Notes: generated by a model from the letters alone, not told the origin. DNA of 45,430 nt from Acidimicrobiales bacterium (GCA_030446545.1 JAUJNB010000014.1:48072-93501); one strand, 5' to 3'; shown: positions 26,302-36,102, counted from the first letter of the stretch. Made by a program: numbers and translations.

Positions 26302-26601
26302 ATGCTCCTCCTGTTTCTTGTCATGATGTTCGTCTTCTCGTGCTCTGCGGGTGCTGGATCAGAGCGTCGCCCGGGAAATCGCGGACCCTACGGTTCGCCT
26401 GGCGGCCAAGTCTCCGACGAGACGCGGTTACCGAGGCTCACCCGGACGGCGTTGCGCACTTCGCTATACGAGTACAACGTGGCCCGGCGGAGCCGGTCGC
26501 ACGTGGCGCTGTACCTCTACGACGCCAGCCGCACCGACGAGGCGACCGGTCCCGTGGTTGCCTCATTGCAAGGTGGCGAGATGGCTGCCGGAACGAGCTG
26601 A
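26302..26601 (+). CDS. Possible small lipoprotein (hypothetical)
   Basis: A 99-codon open frame starts with MLLLFLVMMFVFSCSAGAG, which looks like a lipoprotein signal ending in Cys. I recognise nothing in the rest (NVARRSRSHVALYLYDASR is the most protein-like part). The reading frame is short and surrounded by degraded DNA, so it may be chance. Confidence 0.25.
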   Translation: MLLLFLVMMFVFSCSAGAGSERRPGNRGPYGSPGGQVSDETRLPRLTRTALRTSLYEYNVARRSRSHVALYLYDASRTDEATGPVVASLQGGEMAAGTS

Positions 26602-26644
26602 TGCCGATCTCTGTCGAGGGGCCGAGCCGCATAGCTTCTCCTTG

Positions 26645-27870
26645 ATGAGCGGCCGGCGGTGCACCATACGGGCAAGGATCGGGGTCCTGATGCTGGCGGC
26701 GGCGGTGCTGGCCGGGTGCGGAGGGGCGGGGGGAGCCGCCGGCGGCCAGGCGCTGGCCCGCATTGGCGGTTCGAACCGCTCTGCCGGCGCCGTCGACGAC
26801 CGTCGGCGTGGATCCGGCGCCGGCCCCATCGACTCCCACCACAGTGCTATCGACGCCCGAGCCCACCACCGCACCGACGCCAGCCACGGCTCCGGCGGCG
26901 GAGCCCTCGTCGGGCAGATCCGGGCCCGGGCCGGGATTGATGCCCGCGGTGGCCCGCCGCCGGGACCGTCGCGGCTCGAGGTCACTGAGGTGGCCGGCGG
27001 CCTCGACACCGTGTGGGCACTGGCAGGATCCCGAGGGCCGCCTCTGGTACACCGAGCGCGGCGGGCGTCTCACCCGCCTGGGGGAAGCCCCTAGAACCGT
27101 GGATGGGGTTACCGAGTCGGGCGAGGGCGGCCTCATGGGGCTGGAGATCGACGCCGGGGCCGGATTTTGTCATGTACACCGGCGCCGTCGACAACCGCAT
27201 CGTGCGCCTCGAGCCCGACGGATCCCAGACGGTGTTGGCCGATGGCATCATCAAGGCCAGCATCCACAACGGCGGTCGGTTGCGACCTGGGCCAGCCGGC
27301 ACCTCTACGCCGCTACCGGCGACGCCGCCCAGCCGGCACTGGCTCCCGATCCCGCCAGCCGGAACGGGAAGGTGCTGCGTATCGACCCCGATCGAGGCGA
27401 GCCGTCAGTGTTCAGCCGGGGGCACGCGTGCATCCAAGGGCTGTGCCTGGCCCCTGGGGGCCCGCTCATGGCCACCGAGCACGGACCCGATCGCGGCGAT
27501 GAGATCAACGTGCTGTCGCCCGGCTTCGATGGCGGATGGCCCGGCACCGTCGGTAACGGCGTCCGCACTACACACCCACCATCGCCCCCGCTGGGTGTGC
27601 CTTCTACGATTCAGAGCTCATCCCCGAGTGGAGAGGCTCGATGCTGTTCGTCACCCTTTGGGGACGGTGGATCTCCGCCGCCTCAGCTTTGGTCCCGACG
27701 GGTCGGTAAGCGGCGAGGAGGTGCTCTTCGACGGCGAGTTCGGTCGCCTTCGCGACGTCGCTGTGGGTCCAGACGGCGCCGCCGTCTACCTCACCACCTC
27801 CAACCGTGACGGGCGGGGATCGCCGGCGGCGGGCGACGACCGGATCCTGCGGGTGGCGCCTGCGCCGTAG
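26645..27870 (+). pseudogene. PQQ-type glucose/sorbosone dehydrogenase lipoprotein, multiple frameshifts
   Basis: The start MSGRRCTIRARIG leads into a lipoprotein signal (LMLAAAVLAGC) and a Pro/Thr linker. The body matches the soluble aldose/sorbosone dehydrogenase beta-propeller: VAGGLDTVWALAQDPEGRLW, TERGGRLTRL, VDNRIVRLEPDGS, ASRNGKVLRIDPDR, TEHGPDRGDEINVL, and near the end YLTTSNRDGRG with DDRILRVAP. These pieces lie in all three frames with at least five frame changes, so the gene cannot be read as it stands. Family members oxidise sugars at the cell surface with PQQ. Confidence 0.8.
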
Positions 27871-27929
27871 GCGCGCACCCGCACGGCTCGGCCACCACTT
27901 CTGCCATGCAAGGAGACGAGGTGGATTAC

Positions 27930-28340
27930 GACAAAGGCCACCCCGCTGGCCGCCGTACTCGGCACCTTCCGGCGTGACCAGCTCGTTCTGGTCGAGGCCG
28001 ACGGCGTAGGACTCGTAATCGATCCTCGCCGACGACATGGACGGCTGGCGAGTGCTCGATCACGCTTTCCTCTGCGGCGTAGCGGTAGAACTCCAGCCAC
28101 CGTTGACAGGCGGCGGAGGATCGTCGCCGGCGCCCTGCCCGAACTCCTCGAGCTCCTGGATGTAGAGCTCGATGTGCGTGCGCTTCACCTCGAACAGCCG
28201 GAGGCGTGCTATCGCACCACCCGTAGAACTGGCGCAGATCGAGCGTCCGGCCGGAGTAGCCGGGTCAGGAAGCCCACCGCCGCCTTCATCGGCACCGAGG
28301 TCTCCCTTGTCGTACAACACCACCGAGTGCGTCGGGCCAT
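27930..28340 (-). pseudogene. Decayed tyrosine integrase, copy A (N-terminal half)
   Basis: Read on the minus strand from ATG at 28340, in shifting frames, the fragments are GRTLDLRQFYGWCD, RTHIELYIQELEEFG, RRLSTVAGFYRYAAEESVIE, HSPAVHV and RIDYESYAVGLDQNEL. This order is the core-binding domain and the link to the catalytic domain of actinobacterial tyrosine integrases. The catalytic part is absent. A related remnant lies at 34440-34675. Confidence 0.68.
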
Positions 28341-28822
28341 GTCTGCTCTTCTCGAGCAGCAGCCGAGCACGAGCCCGGCGGTTCGAGCCTACAGCCGGTG
28401 ATTGTGTCGTACCTATCAGCGCACAAATCGGACGAACGCGTTTCACCGCCACCCCGCACCGAGCCGCGGCGGCGCCGGTGGTCGTCCTCCGTGTGCATTC
28501 GTTTCGCAGCAGCGGAAAGGACCGAACGCAGCAAGGAGTTGGTTGACCGAGACCACGAAGCGCGGCGGCGAAGGACGGGTCAACGTGGGCGGTATTTCAC
28601 CAGGATCGGTCGTACGCCGCCTGAGGCCAAGTATCGCCCCAGCCGCCTCATCCCGTTTCCCCTCTGACCACGACCCTTTTGGAAAGAACCGGCAGAGTGT
28701 GGGGTACGGGGGTGGCGTCCACTACGACATCGTCCACGGAGAGCTCGACGAGCTGATACGTCGTATCCTTTGATGCGAACACCGTGTGGTGCCCAATCCG
28801 TCGCAGGGGCAAGGAGAGCAGC
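28341..28822. other. No recognisable gene
   Basis: Between the integrase remnant and the hydrogenase-accessory genes I see only short open frames without family signs. Part of it (about 28400-28460) resembles the stretch upstream of integrase copy B near 34730-34775, sharing CGAACGAACGCG-like sequence. A small inverted repeat GATACG-T-CGTATC lies at about 28755-28767. Confidence 0.4.
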
Positions 28823-29056
28823 GTGGCTCCCCCTGATCGAGCTCCGCTGCGATCTGAACGCCGAGGACGACGAGGGCGGAACTTGGCAGTCCTACGCAAC
28901 GCCGTGTCGTGCCAGCCTGGATCCTGGTGGCCCGTACCTCGCCTTACTGGCCGGTCGTGAGGATCGTTGCCGTCGATCCGGACGGGCAGGTCCATTTCGT
29001 CCAGCTGGCAGCTGATCATCCGGAAGCGAGCGCGCCTGCTGGCCGCGGTTGCCTGA
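28823..29056 (+). pseudogene. Small conserved-type protein of hydrogenase operon, frameshifted
   Basis: In mixed frames the sequence reads LIELRCDLNAEDDEG, NLAVLRNAV, PAWILVARTSPYWPVVRIVA and VDPDGQVHFVQL, an acidic start followed by two beta-like segments. GTG at 28823 has AAGGAG upstream. I recall similar short proteins beside actinobacterial [NiFe]-hydrogenase genes, and the genes that follow support that setting. It has no known catalytic motif. Confidence 0.5.
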
Positions 29057-29068
29057 CTGCAGCGCCCC

Positions 29069-29381
29069 GTGAGCACCCCGCGAGGTACTGACCGGTTCAC
29101 CTTCCGGGGCGCGCTCGTCAAAGGCGCGCTGCTCGGCTTCGTGCTTGCCGTGCTCACCGGGCTCCTGCTGCCACTGCTGGACGTTCTCAGCGCAGGCGGA
29201 CGGTGCCGACTTCCTCGACCCAGGACCGTTCGGCCTTGCCCTCGGCCTCGCCGGGCCGGTCCAGCTGCTGCTCGGGACCCAGCTCTACACGCTGTCATTC
29301 GTTGGTTGCGTCCATGGCGCGGCGAACGCCGACGCGGTCGGTTGGGGCTGGTGGGCTCACGGCAGCGGTGAGTCGCCGTGA
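29069..29381 (+). pseudogene. Small membrane protein, one frameshift
   Basis: GTG at 29069 starts TDRFTFRGALVKGALLGFVL with a hydrophobic helix (LAVLTGLLLPLLDVL). After a frame change near 29196 it continues as DFLDPGPFGLALGLAGP and GTQLYTLSFVGCVHGAANAD. Two or three helices are likely. The stop overlaps the GTG of the next gene as GTGA, which shows that these were one operon. I do not recognise the family. Confidence 0.5.
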
Positions 29382-29960
29382 CCGACGGACCCGATGCGCC
29401 GCCTCCGGGCACGTTGCTGCGGCACTGCATCAGCTCGACGACTTGATTCAGATGTTTGCTCGGCATCCCGACGAGGGCGTGCAGGAAGGGCTGGTGGCGG
29501 TGCTGCGCCGTCGACGTGCTCCATCGCGGCGCACTGCAGCGCCTGGGCGCCTTCCTCGACGAGCGGTCTCTCCTGAACAAGGCACTGGCGGATCCCCATG
29601 TCGCCCTGCTGTTTGGCCTGTATGGAGCCGACGACATCGAGGACGATGATGAGAACGAGCGATCCCGGGCTGAGGCCGCTGTGGCGGAGGTCCGCGCCGA
29701 GGTCGCCGCGCACGGCGGCCGGCTCGAGGTCGCTCACGGCGGAAGGTGGCGTCGTCACCATCCGACTTGCCGGCGCTGGTGTCGGCTACGCGGATCGCAA
29801 CGAGCTTCTTCGGACTGGTTGAGGATGCCCTGCGCCGAGCTGCCCGAGTTCGTTCACATGGACCTTTCAACACCAACGTCGAGACCGGAACCACCCTGGG
29901 AGCCGACGCCGGTGGTGATTCCGCTGTCGGCCGTCACTCGACGCCGTCGGGCCGGGCCTC
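29378..29960 (+). pseudogene. NifU-like / hydrogenase-associated protein, frameshifted
   Basis: The N-terminal part reads ALHQLDDLIQMFARHPDEGV, RAVDVLHRGALQRLGAFLDE and ALADPHVALLFGLYGADD, a helical arrangement found in NifU-like proteins of hydrogenase operons. The C-terminal part, AVAEVRAEVAAHGGRLEVAH followed by GGVVTIRLAG and VEDALRRAAPEFVHVDL, is a NifU C-terminal-type fold. The usual CxxC for an Fe-S cluster is not seen; GVGYADRNE lies where it would be expected. Frame changes occur near 29390, 29505 and 29740 and later. The 3' end is an estimate. Confidence 0.62.
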
Positions 29961-30005
29961 CTCCGCCCGCCACGGCGCACCTGGACTTGGTCGCTCCAGC
30001 AAGCA

Positions 30006-30494
30006 CTGGATCCGACGAGGCGCGCCCTCGTCGCCTGTGTGGGCAACCCCCTGCGCGGGACGACGGCTTCGGTCTTGCCGTCGCCGGGTGTCTCCAGGAC
30101 CGGCTGCCGGCGGGCGCCGAACTCATCGAGACTGGCATCGCCGGCCTAGGGATCGTCCACCAACTCATGGAGGGCTACGCAGCTTGATCGTCGTGGACGC
30201 CGTCGAGCGACAAGCTGCCCCAGGAACCGTCATGGTGCTGGTTCCCGAGGTTCCGGAGGTGACCGTACCGACGCTCGAGGAGTGGCAGGCACAGATCGTC
30301 GATCTTCACCTGGCGGAGCCCTCACGCCTCCTTCGTCTTGCCCGTGCAGGGGGCGTCCTGCCCCAGCGTGTCCTGGATCGTCGGGTGCCAGCCCGGAACC
30401 TGCGAAGAGTTCGAAGAAGGTCTGAGCCCTTCTGTCGCGGCAGCCGTTCCGGTTGCCACAGGTCGTGGTGCAGAAGCTCGTCGAAGGGCTTTGA
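30006..30494 (+). pseudogene. [NiFe]-hydrogenase maturation protease (HupD/HycI family), frameshifted
   Basis: This endopeptidase family trims the C-terminus of the hydrogenase large subunit after nickel insertion. The pieces are VACVGNPLRGDDGFGLAVAG, AELIETGIAGLGIVHQLMEG, LIVVDAVERQAAPGTVMVL and, near the end, VGCQPGTCEEFEEGLSPSVA, a close match including the metal-binding GDDGFG and VVDAV acidic residues. Frame changes occur near 30045, 30180, 30365 and 30460. The start is unclear (ATG may be lost near 30010). No large or small subunit gene is in the window. Confidence 0.78.
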
Positions 30495-30519
30495 GCTGAG
30501 CGAACGCCTGTACCGGGTT

Positions 30520-31045
30520 GACCACAGACGGCCTCTATCAGCGCAACGCTGACTTCGCCGGCTATCTGTGCGAGATACAGCTCGCGCAGGCTCTGGAAGC
30601 ACCTCCCGGTCCTTGGGTCGATCTGCCCACCGCTTGGAGGCGATGACGTCATCGAGGCAGGCAACCGGTGCGGTCATACCCTCCATCACCATGAGATCAG
30701 CGCCCCCGGCGAGGTCGTCGTAATACAGGCGTCCCCGCTGTCGCCGGGGAGCGCACTGAGAAGGTCGACGTTGCCAGCGTCGGTCCGCCATACGGAGATC
30801 TCGGTCCTCGCCAGCATCACTTCGTCGACGACGGGCAGCAGCGCGACTCGTCGTCATCGAGCCGCCCGACTCGAAGGCGAGCGTCGAGCTCAACCATGGC
30901 AACGGCCAACCGGTGCAGGTTCTTCGCGCTGCCCTCGACCAGGCAGTCGACGTCGCCGGTCGGAGCAGCCGCACCGTGGACGATGGTCGCCACGCCGCCG
31001 ACGAGGTAATCAAAGCGTGACGATTCAGAACCGCGGATGATGCGA
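30520..31045 (-). pseudogene. Nucleotidyltransferase-like protein, frameshifted
   Basis: Minus-strand fragments read RFDYLVGGVATIVHGAAAPT, GDVDCLVEGSAKNLHRLAVA, EISVWRTDAGNVDLLSALPG and CLDDVIASKRWADRPKDREV. VGG...HG....GD.D is the metal-binding start of the minimal/AbiEii-type nucleotidyltransferase fold, and the late SKR.ADRPKD block is typical of such proteins. Many serve as toxins of toxin-antitoxin pairs. A small gene lies directly upstream on the same strand. At least three frame changes are present. Confidence 0.62.
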
Positions 31046-31059
31046 TGTTCGGTGACGGG

Positions 31060-31255
31060 TCAGCCCAACCCGTAGCCATCCGGGCCTCCGGTTCAGCGGG
31101 TCGGGCGGCATCGACCTCGGCGAGGAACTCGAGTACCTCCTCCTTGGAGTCCAGCCGTTGGCCATCGGTGGTGATCGACGTGCCGTCCGTACTGGGGGCT
31201 GAGCCGGCTCCAATCGCGCCTGCAGCTCTGCCCAGCTCAGATGGATCTCCCGCAC
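31060..31255 (-). pseudogene. Small protein upstream of nucleotidyltransferase (possible antitoxin partner)
   Basis: From GTG at 31255 the frame gives VREIHLSWAELQARLEPAQ and, after a shift near 31200, STDGTSITTDGQRLDSKEEV and LEFLAEVDAARPAEPEA. About 60 residues, acidic at the end. Its place next to the nucleotidyltransferase suggests a partner or antitoxin, but no DNA-binding motif is recognised. Confidence 0.35.
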
Positions 31256-31333
31256 CAGGTGAGCGTCTCTAGAAGCCCGAGCCGTCGGATGCTCGTCGCC
31301 ACGCGACGACGCCCTGGTGCACTTCGCCATCCC

Positions 31334-31784
31334 CTAGCGTGACTGCCTGATGCGGTCGAAGATGGCGCTTGTCGCCTCGGCCTGAACGAGCTTGTCGATC
31401 ACATCCACCGCCAGTTCGCCCTTGGACCAGCTCGACGTTGTACAGTCCGAGCGCAGTGTTGAGGAAGACGTCTCCCGTGTAGACGACAGCGAACACTGCG
31501 GCGATCGCCTTGGCCATGAAGGCCAGCGCGTTCCGCCATGCTGAACGCTGTGCCCCACATGGCGCCGAGGGCGAAGTGCGTCACCCAGTTGAGCCTCTGC
31601 TTGCGCCTGATCGTTCTTCGGTTCTATCGAAGGATCTTGGCGGCGAAGTTGGCCGGGGCGAAGCTCTCCTCGCGGCCGGTGATCGGCATCTCGACGAACT
31701 TCTGGAACGGTCATCACGGCGGTTCCGGCCACGCCTGCGACGACACCGTCTAATGGTGGCCTGCAGTCCAGGCCGTTCTCTCAT
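31334..31784 (-). pseudogene. Hypothetical membrane protein, frameshifted
   Basis: ATG at 31784 has GAGGAGG upstream. In mixed frames it reads LDGVVAGVAGTAVMTVPEV (a glycine-rich helix), NWVTHFALGAMWGTAFSMAE, IAAVFAVVYTGDVFLNTALG and VDVIDKLVQAEATSAIFDR. Two to three membrane helices are likely; GAMWG with TGD resembles DUF1440-like proteins, a weak match. Frame changes lie near 31700, 31590 and 31425. Confidence 0.45.
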
Positions 31785-32086
31785 CGCCTCCTCGTACCAG
31801 GACCACGTGGCGAACGGCGCCTGGATGAAGGGCGCTGAGTAGGTCGGGGTGCGAACTCGAGCTTCGAGCGTCGTTCTGCGGCGATTGTCGTGGGATCGAC
31901 ACGTGAGGCCGCCGTTCAATGGAGGACTCAGCCGCCCGGTAAGGCTCAAAGCCCAAGGCCTCGTTGGTGATCCCAGGCAGCGCCGGGAATAAGGGTCGCG
32001 GCCCTGGCTGACGGCGCTCCCGAGTGCCGGCGCTAGCGTCAACGGCGCCCTGCAGGTTCAGCGGCAGGGCGATTGGAGCTACCTGC
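31785..32086. other. No recognisable gene
   Basis: About 300 bases between the membrane-protein remnant and the deaminase. The minus strand is open for about 120 codons, but nothing in it resembles a known family and codon use looks random. Confidence 0.4.
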
Positions 32087-32596
32087 ATGCCGAGCGCTAG
32101 TGGACGCAGCACGGACCATCCCGGACTGACGGAGTCCGATTGGGGACATCTCCGACGTTGCCTCGAGCTCGCCGAGGAGGCGCTTGGGTCCGGGGACGAG
32201 CCGTTTGTTCATGTCGGCGCCGGGACGGGACTTGCCTCGTCGAGGACCGTAACCGGGTGGCGGCCAGGGGAGACCGGACCAGGCATCCGGAGCTCGCCCT
32301 AGCTCGTTGGGCGGCGGAGAACATGGGGCCCGAGGAACGCCCAGGCAACGGTCTTCACGTCCGGGGAGCACTGCCCGATGTGCTCGGCGGCGCATGGGTG
32401 GGTTGGTCTCGGGCGGATCGTTTACGTGCATTCGTCGGAGCAGTTGGCTGGTTGGCTCGCCGACATGAGCGTTCCCCAGCCACCGGTGCGGACGATTCCC
32501 ATCCAAGAGGTCGTTCCCGGCATCCTCGTCCAAGGGCCGATTCCTGAGTTGACCATCAAGGTGCGCGATCGCACCGGCGGTTCATCGGCGGTATAG
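32087..32596 (+). pseudogene. Nucleoside deaminase (CMP/dCMP or guanine deaminase-like), frameshifted
   Basis: ATG at 32087 starts MPSASGRSTDHPGLTESDWG, then RRCLELAEEALGSGDEPF. In further frames come RTRHPELALARWAAENM, where HPE is the zinc/proton-shuttle motif, and SGEHCPMCSAAHGWVGLGRI, where CPMC supplies the two zinc cysteines. The C-terminus reads VYVHSSEQLAGWLADM and VVPGILVQGPIPEL. The zinc site is complete, so the parent enzyme was a deaminase of the TadA/guanine deaminase superfamily. Frame changes near 32210, 32340 and 32580 break it here. Confidence 0.75.
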
Positions 32597-32646
32597 GTCC
32601 GACGGTGAGCACACCCGCGCCGTGGTGGGCCGGGTAGACCGATTGC

Positions 32647-34041
32647 GCCCCGCGAGGTGGTAGCTCGACGCCGACCATACTCGACGCCAACATTGTGGCT
32701 CAACTAGTGACGGCCAGGGGCGGCTCCTCGCTGACGGCTTTGGCTTCGGGCCTCGGTGGAGATCTTGGCCATCGACTCCTCCGACAGGTAGCGCCGCCGG
32801 CCACGGCCCACTCGTCGTGGGCCTCGACGACCACGGCGGTGACGAGACGGGCGATGGCGGTGTCGTTGGGGAAGATGCCCACGACGTTGGTGCGCCGCTT
32901 GATCTCGCCGTTGAGCCGCTCCAGCGGATTCGTCGACCACAGCTTTCGCCAGTGGGCCTGAGGGAAGGCAGCGAAGGCCAGCAGGTCCTCGCCGGCATCG
33001 CCGAGCATGGTGGCCACGTCGGGGAACTTGCCCTCGAGCATGCGGGTGACCTCCTCGAGCTGGCTGCGGACGTCGGCGTCGGGTTGGGCGAACACGGTGC
33101 ACGGCGGCGGCCACCATCTCGGCCGAGGCCTGGCACCCGGGCCAGGACGTTCTTCATGAAGTGGACCCGGCAACGCTGCCAGCCGGCACCCGAGCACCCC
33201 GGCGATGGCCGCCTTGAGCCCGAGGTGGTGATCCGAGATCACCAGTTGCACCCCGGAAAGGCCCCGAGCCCGCAGGCCCTGGAGGAACGAGGTCCAAAGG
33301 CCCCCGACTCGCTGTCGCCCACGGCCACGCCAAGGACCTCCCGGTCGCCGTTGGTGCTGACCCCGGTGGCCACCACCACCGCCCGGGACACCACCCCGGC
33401 CCTTGACCCGGCCTGATGTAGGTGGCGTCGGCGAAGACGTAGGGGAACTCGATGTGGTCCAGCGGCCGGTTGCGGAAGGCCTCGAGGGCCGCGTCGAGCT
33501 CGCCGCGACGATCCGGGCTCACCTCGCCCCTGGAGATGCCCGAGGTCACCCTTGAGGGCGCCCACCAAGTCGTCGACCTTGCGTGGGGTGGACACGCCGT
33601 GGATGTAGGCTCCAGCGACCACGGCGAACAGGGCCCGGTCGATGCGCCGGCGACGCTCCAGCAGCGACGGGAAGAACGACCCCTGGCGCAGCTTGGGGAT
33701 CTTGAGCTCGACATCGCCGGCCGCCGTGGCCAACAGGCGGGGGCGATGGCCGTTGCGCTGGGTGGGAAAGTGGGTGTCGCTGCGCTCGTGGGGGCGAGCT
33801 CCGACCACCGTGGTGGCTTCGGCCTCGATCAGCTCCTGGAGGATCCACTCCAGGCTCCTGCGGATGGTGTCGGTCATCTCGCCCGCCTTGAGTGCGGCGA
33901 GCAGGTCGGAAAGGTCAGACTGGGTGAGGGTCATCGGCGTCTTCTCCTCTTCGTGATCCCGGCTAGGACACGTCGAGACTTACGCCGGTGGCCCACCCAT
34001 GTGGTGGACCCTCCACACCGAGCTACACCACTTCACGGGAC
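32647..34041 (-). mobile_element. IS256-family insertion sequence
   Basis: About 1.4 kb around a mutator-type transposase. Candidate terminal inverted repeats are 32647-32667 and the complement of 34019-34041: CCCGTGAAGTGGTGTAGCTCG on one side against CCCGCGAGGTGGTAGCTCG on the other, with a few mismatches and a 2-base gap. The left repeat looks eroded. No clear target duplication is seen, although GGTAGACC occurs just outside both ends. Confidence 0.6.
32704..33934 (-). pseudogene. IS256-family transposase, frameshifted
   Basis: The N-terminal 150 residues are intact from ATG at 33934: LLAALKAGEMTDTIRRSLEW, EAEATTVVGARPHERSDTHF, TQRNGHRPRLLATAAGDVEL. Further pieces are PYVFADATYIRPG with a catalytic Asp, LVISDHHLGLKAAI with the second Asp, and FPQAHWRKLWSTNPLERLNG and EIKRRTNVVGIFPND with the Glu region. 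At least four frame changes near 33540, 33410, 33280 and 33115 prevent a full product, so the element is probably dead unless these are sequence errors. Confidence 0.85.
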
Positions 34042-34439
34042 GTCCCCGGTAGACCAGTAGCCCTCCACCGGTCCGAGCAGCACCGCCATGTCGTCGGAGG
34101 CCCTCGAGCCGTGAGGGAGGACGGTCTACGGCGCAGATGCAGGAGCCCGACGGCGGCCGCGAGCTGTCAGCGCAACCACGAGCAGCATTGCGAGGCAAGC
34201 TCGACGGCCACTCTGGCGGCGAGCTGCCCCCAGCGGACAAGGGGAGGCTGGCTCGCCGCTGTTGCCAGGCCATACAGATGCAGGCTGGCGGAGAGCACGT
34301 CTTCTCACTGCGCCTCGTTGTTCCCGGCCCAGGTGTCCCGCCTCAAGTAATAAGCCGTGTCGTCGGTGGAGGCGATGCTGACCGCTGGGCGCGCACCGCG
34401 CTTCGGAGCCCTCATCCACGGGGACGCCAGTCATCAGCG
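34042..34439. other. No recognisable gene
   Basis: About 400 bases between IS256 and integrase copy B. Several open frames of 60-100 codons exist on both strands but none has family signs. Confidence 0.4.
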
Positions 34440-34675
34440 GGGCGGTTCAGGTCACTCTGCTCGATCTCCCGGGCGTAGAGCTCGATGTGGAGTGCGCGCT
34501 ACCTCGAACAGAGGAGGTGGTGCTTTGTCGCACCACCCGCAGAACCCACGGAGGTCGAGCGTGTTCGCCTCCCGCGCTTCGCCCGGAGTAGCCGCCAGGA
34601 AACCCCGCCGCGGCCTTCACCTCCCGCCGACGTCTCCGTCGGGTCGTACTACACCACGGAGTGCGTCACAGCCAT
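34440..34675 (-). pseudogene. Decayed tyrosine integrase, copy B (N-terminal part)
   Basis: ATG at 34675 with GAGGAG upstream gives MAVTHSVV and then a stop. In other frames come LDLRGFCGWCDKAPPPL and, after one more shift, HIELYAREIEQ. This follows the same order as copy A at 27930-28340 (THSVV, LDLR.F.GWCD, RTHIELY). It is shorter and more decayed, ending before the RRLSTVAGFYRYA part. Confidence 0.58.
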
Positions 34676-34859
34676 GACTAGCTCCTCTCGAGCAGGACCG
34701 AGCGCGAGAAAGCCGGGCGGTTCGCGCCCGTTCGCGAATGTGCCGCACGAATCGAACGAACGCGCCACCGCCACGCCGCTCCGAACCCGCAGAGAGTATG
34801 GGGGTACGCCGGTCGTTGGGGCTGAGGCACTGCCTGTCGAAGGTCCTCTACGTTCGGTC

Positions 34860-35065
34860 AGTCCCTCCGATCCGCTTGTCTCTTGAACCGGCTGACACGT
34901 GCTCGTTCGTTGTCCTCTGAATGACGCGACGGCGGAGCGGCGGGACGGCACCCACCGGTTGGGCGGGTGACCGATGGCCTCGCCGTCACGAGTCCGGGTC
35001 GGCTGGGTCGCCCGTCCGGCTGGTGCAGTGCCATCCCACATACATCGAGAGACAAGGGGATGGCC
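34860..35065 (+). ncRNA. IS110 left-end non-coding region (possible bridge RNA)
   Basis: About 200 bases without a convincing gene precede the IS110-type recombinase. In IS110 elements this flank can encode the structured bridge (seek) RNA that pairs with target and donor DNA. Here it has several GC-rich self-complementary stretches, but I could not fold it, and the element is frameshifted. The assignment is from family knowledge only. Confidence 0.25.
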
Positions 35066-36102
35066 ATGACCATCCTAGAACCGTTCGTGTGGATCACGGG
35101 CGGGGTAGACACCCACCTGCACCTCCATGCCGCCGCGGCGGTCGACGCCAACGGCGGGTTTCTGGGCACCGAGACGTTCCCGGTCGGGCGACGTCACTAC
35201 CGCGATTTGCAGCGTTGGCTCGAGGGGTTCGGGCCGATCGACAAGGTAGGGGTGGAGGGCACCGGCAGCTACGGCGCCGGCCTGGCGCAGTTGCGGGCCG
35301 ACGGCATCGCCGTGGTCGAGGTCGACCGTCCGAACCACCAGGTCCGCAACCGTCAGGGCAAGTCGGATCACACCGACGCTGTCGCCGCCGCCCGCGCCCG
35401 TGCTGTCGGGAGCCGCCCTCGGCCTGCCCAAGCATCGGGACGGCAACGTCGAGGCGGTCCGAGTGCTCCAGATCGCCCGACGCTCAGCGGTCGACGAACG
35501 AATCCAGAGCCTGAACCAGATGCGCAACATCTGCTTCTGCGCTGATCACGCCATCCGGGAGCGCTTCGAAGGCCTCTCGCCGAAAGCACCGACCAACGCC
35601 ACTCGGCGCTGCGACCCCGCAAGGCAAGCAACGACACGGTCACCTACACCACGCTGATCGTGCTGCGCGAGCTGGGCCAGCGGGCCCGGAACCTGCGTGA
35701 AGAGACCAACCGGCTCAACGCGCTGCTCCGCCCGCTCATCCGTGACACCGCCCCCGAGCTCCTCGCCGTCTACGGCGTCGGGATCGACACCGCCGCCAAC
35801 TTCATCGCTGCCGGCGACAACCCCGAGCGGCTTCTACTCCGAAGCCGCATGGGCCCACCTGTGCGGTGTCGCCCCGATCCCGGCGTCTTCGGCAAGACCA
35901 CTCGCCACCGGCTCAACCGCGGGAACCGCCAGGCGAACTCGCGCTCTACACCGTCATGCTGGACCCGCATGCAGAAGCACCAGCCGACCAAGGACTACAT
36001 CGCCCGCCGCACCCCGAGGGCAAGACGATGGGAGAGATCGCCCGCATGCTGCGCCGCTACCTCGCCCGGGAGATCTACCGCACCCTCCCGCGGCTCGCCT
36101 GA
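35066..36102 (+). pseudogene. IS110-family transposase (DEDD recombinase), frameshifted
   Basis: ATG at 35066 follows ACAAGGGG. The N-terminal RuvC-like domain is ITGGVDTHLHLHAAAAVDAN with the first Asp, KVGVEGTGSYGAGLAQL with the Glu and GKSDHTDAVAAARA with the Asp. The C-terminal Tnp_20 part reads LAVYGVGIDTAANFIAAGDN, SEAAWAHLCGVAPIPAS, RHRLNRGNRQANSALYTVML and KTMGEIARMLRRYLAREIY. Frame changes near 35405, 35600, 35830 and 35895 break it. IS110 elements have no long terminal repeats, so its borders are not visible. Confidence 0.85.

Noticed and set aside
26438..27136. Minus-strand open frame opposite the sugar-dehydrogenase pseudogene
   Set aside because: No family signs and located opposite recognisable beta-propeller motifs.
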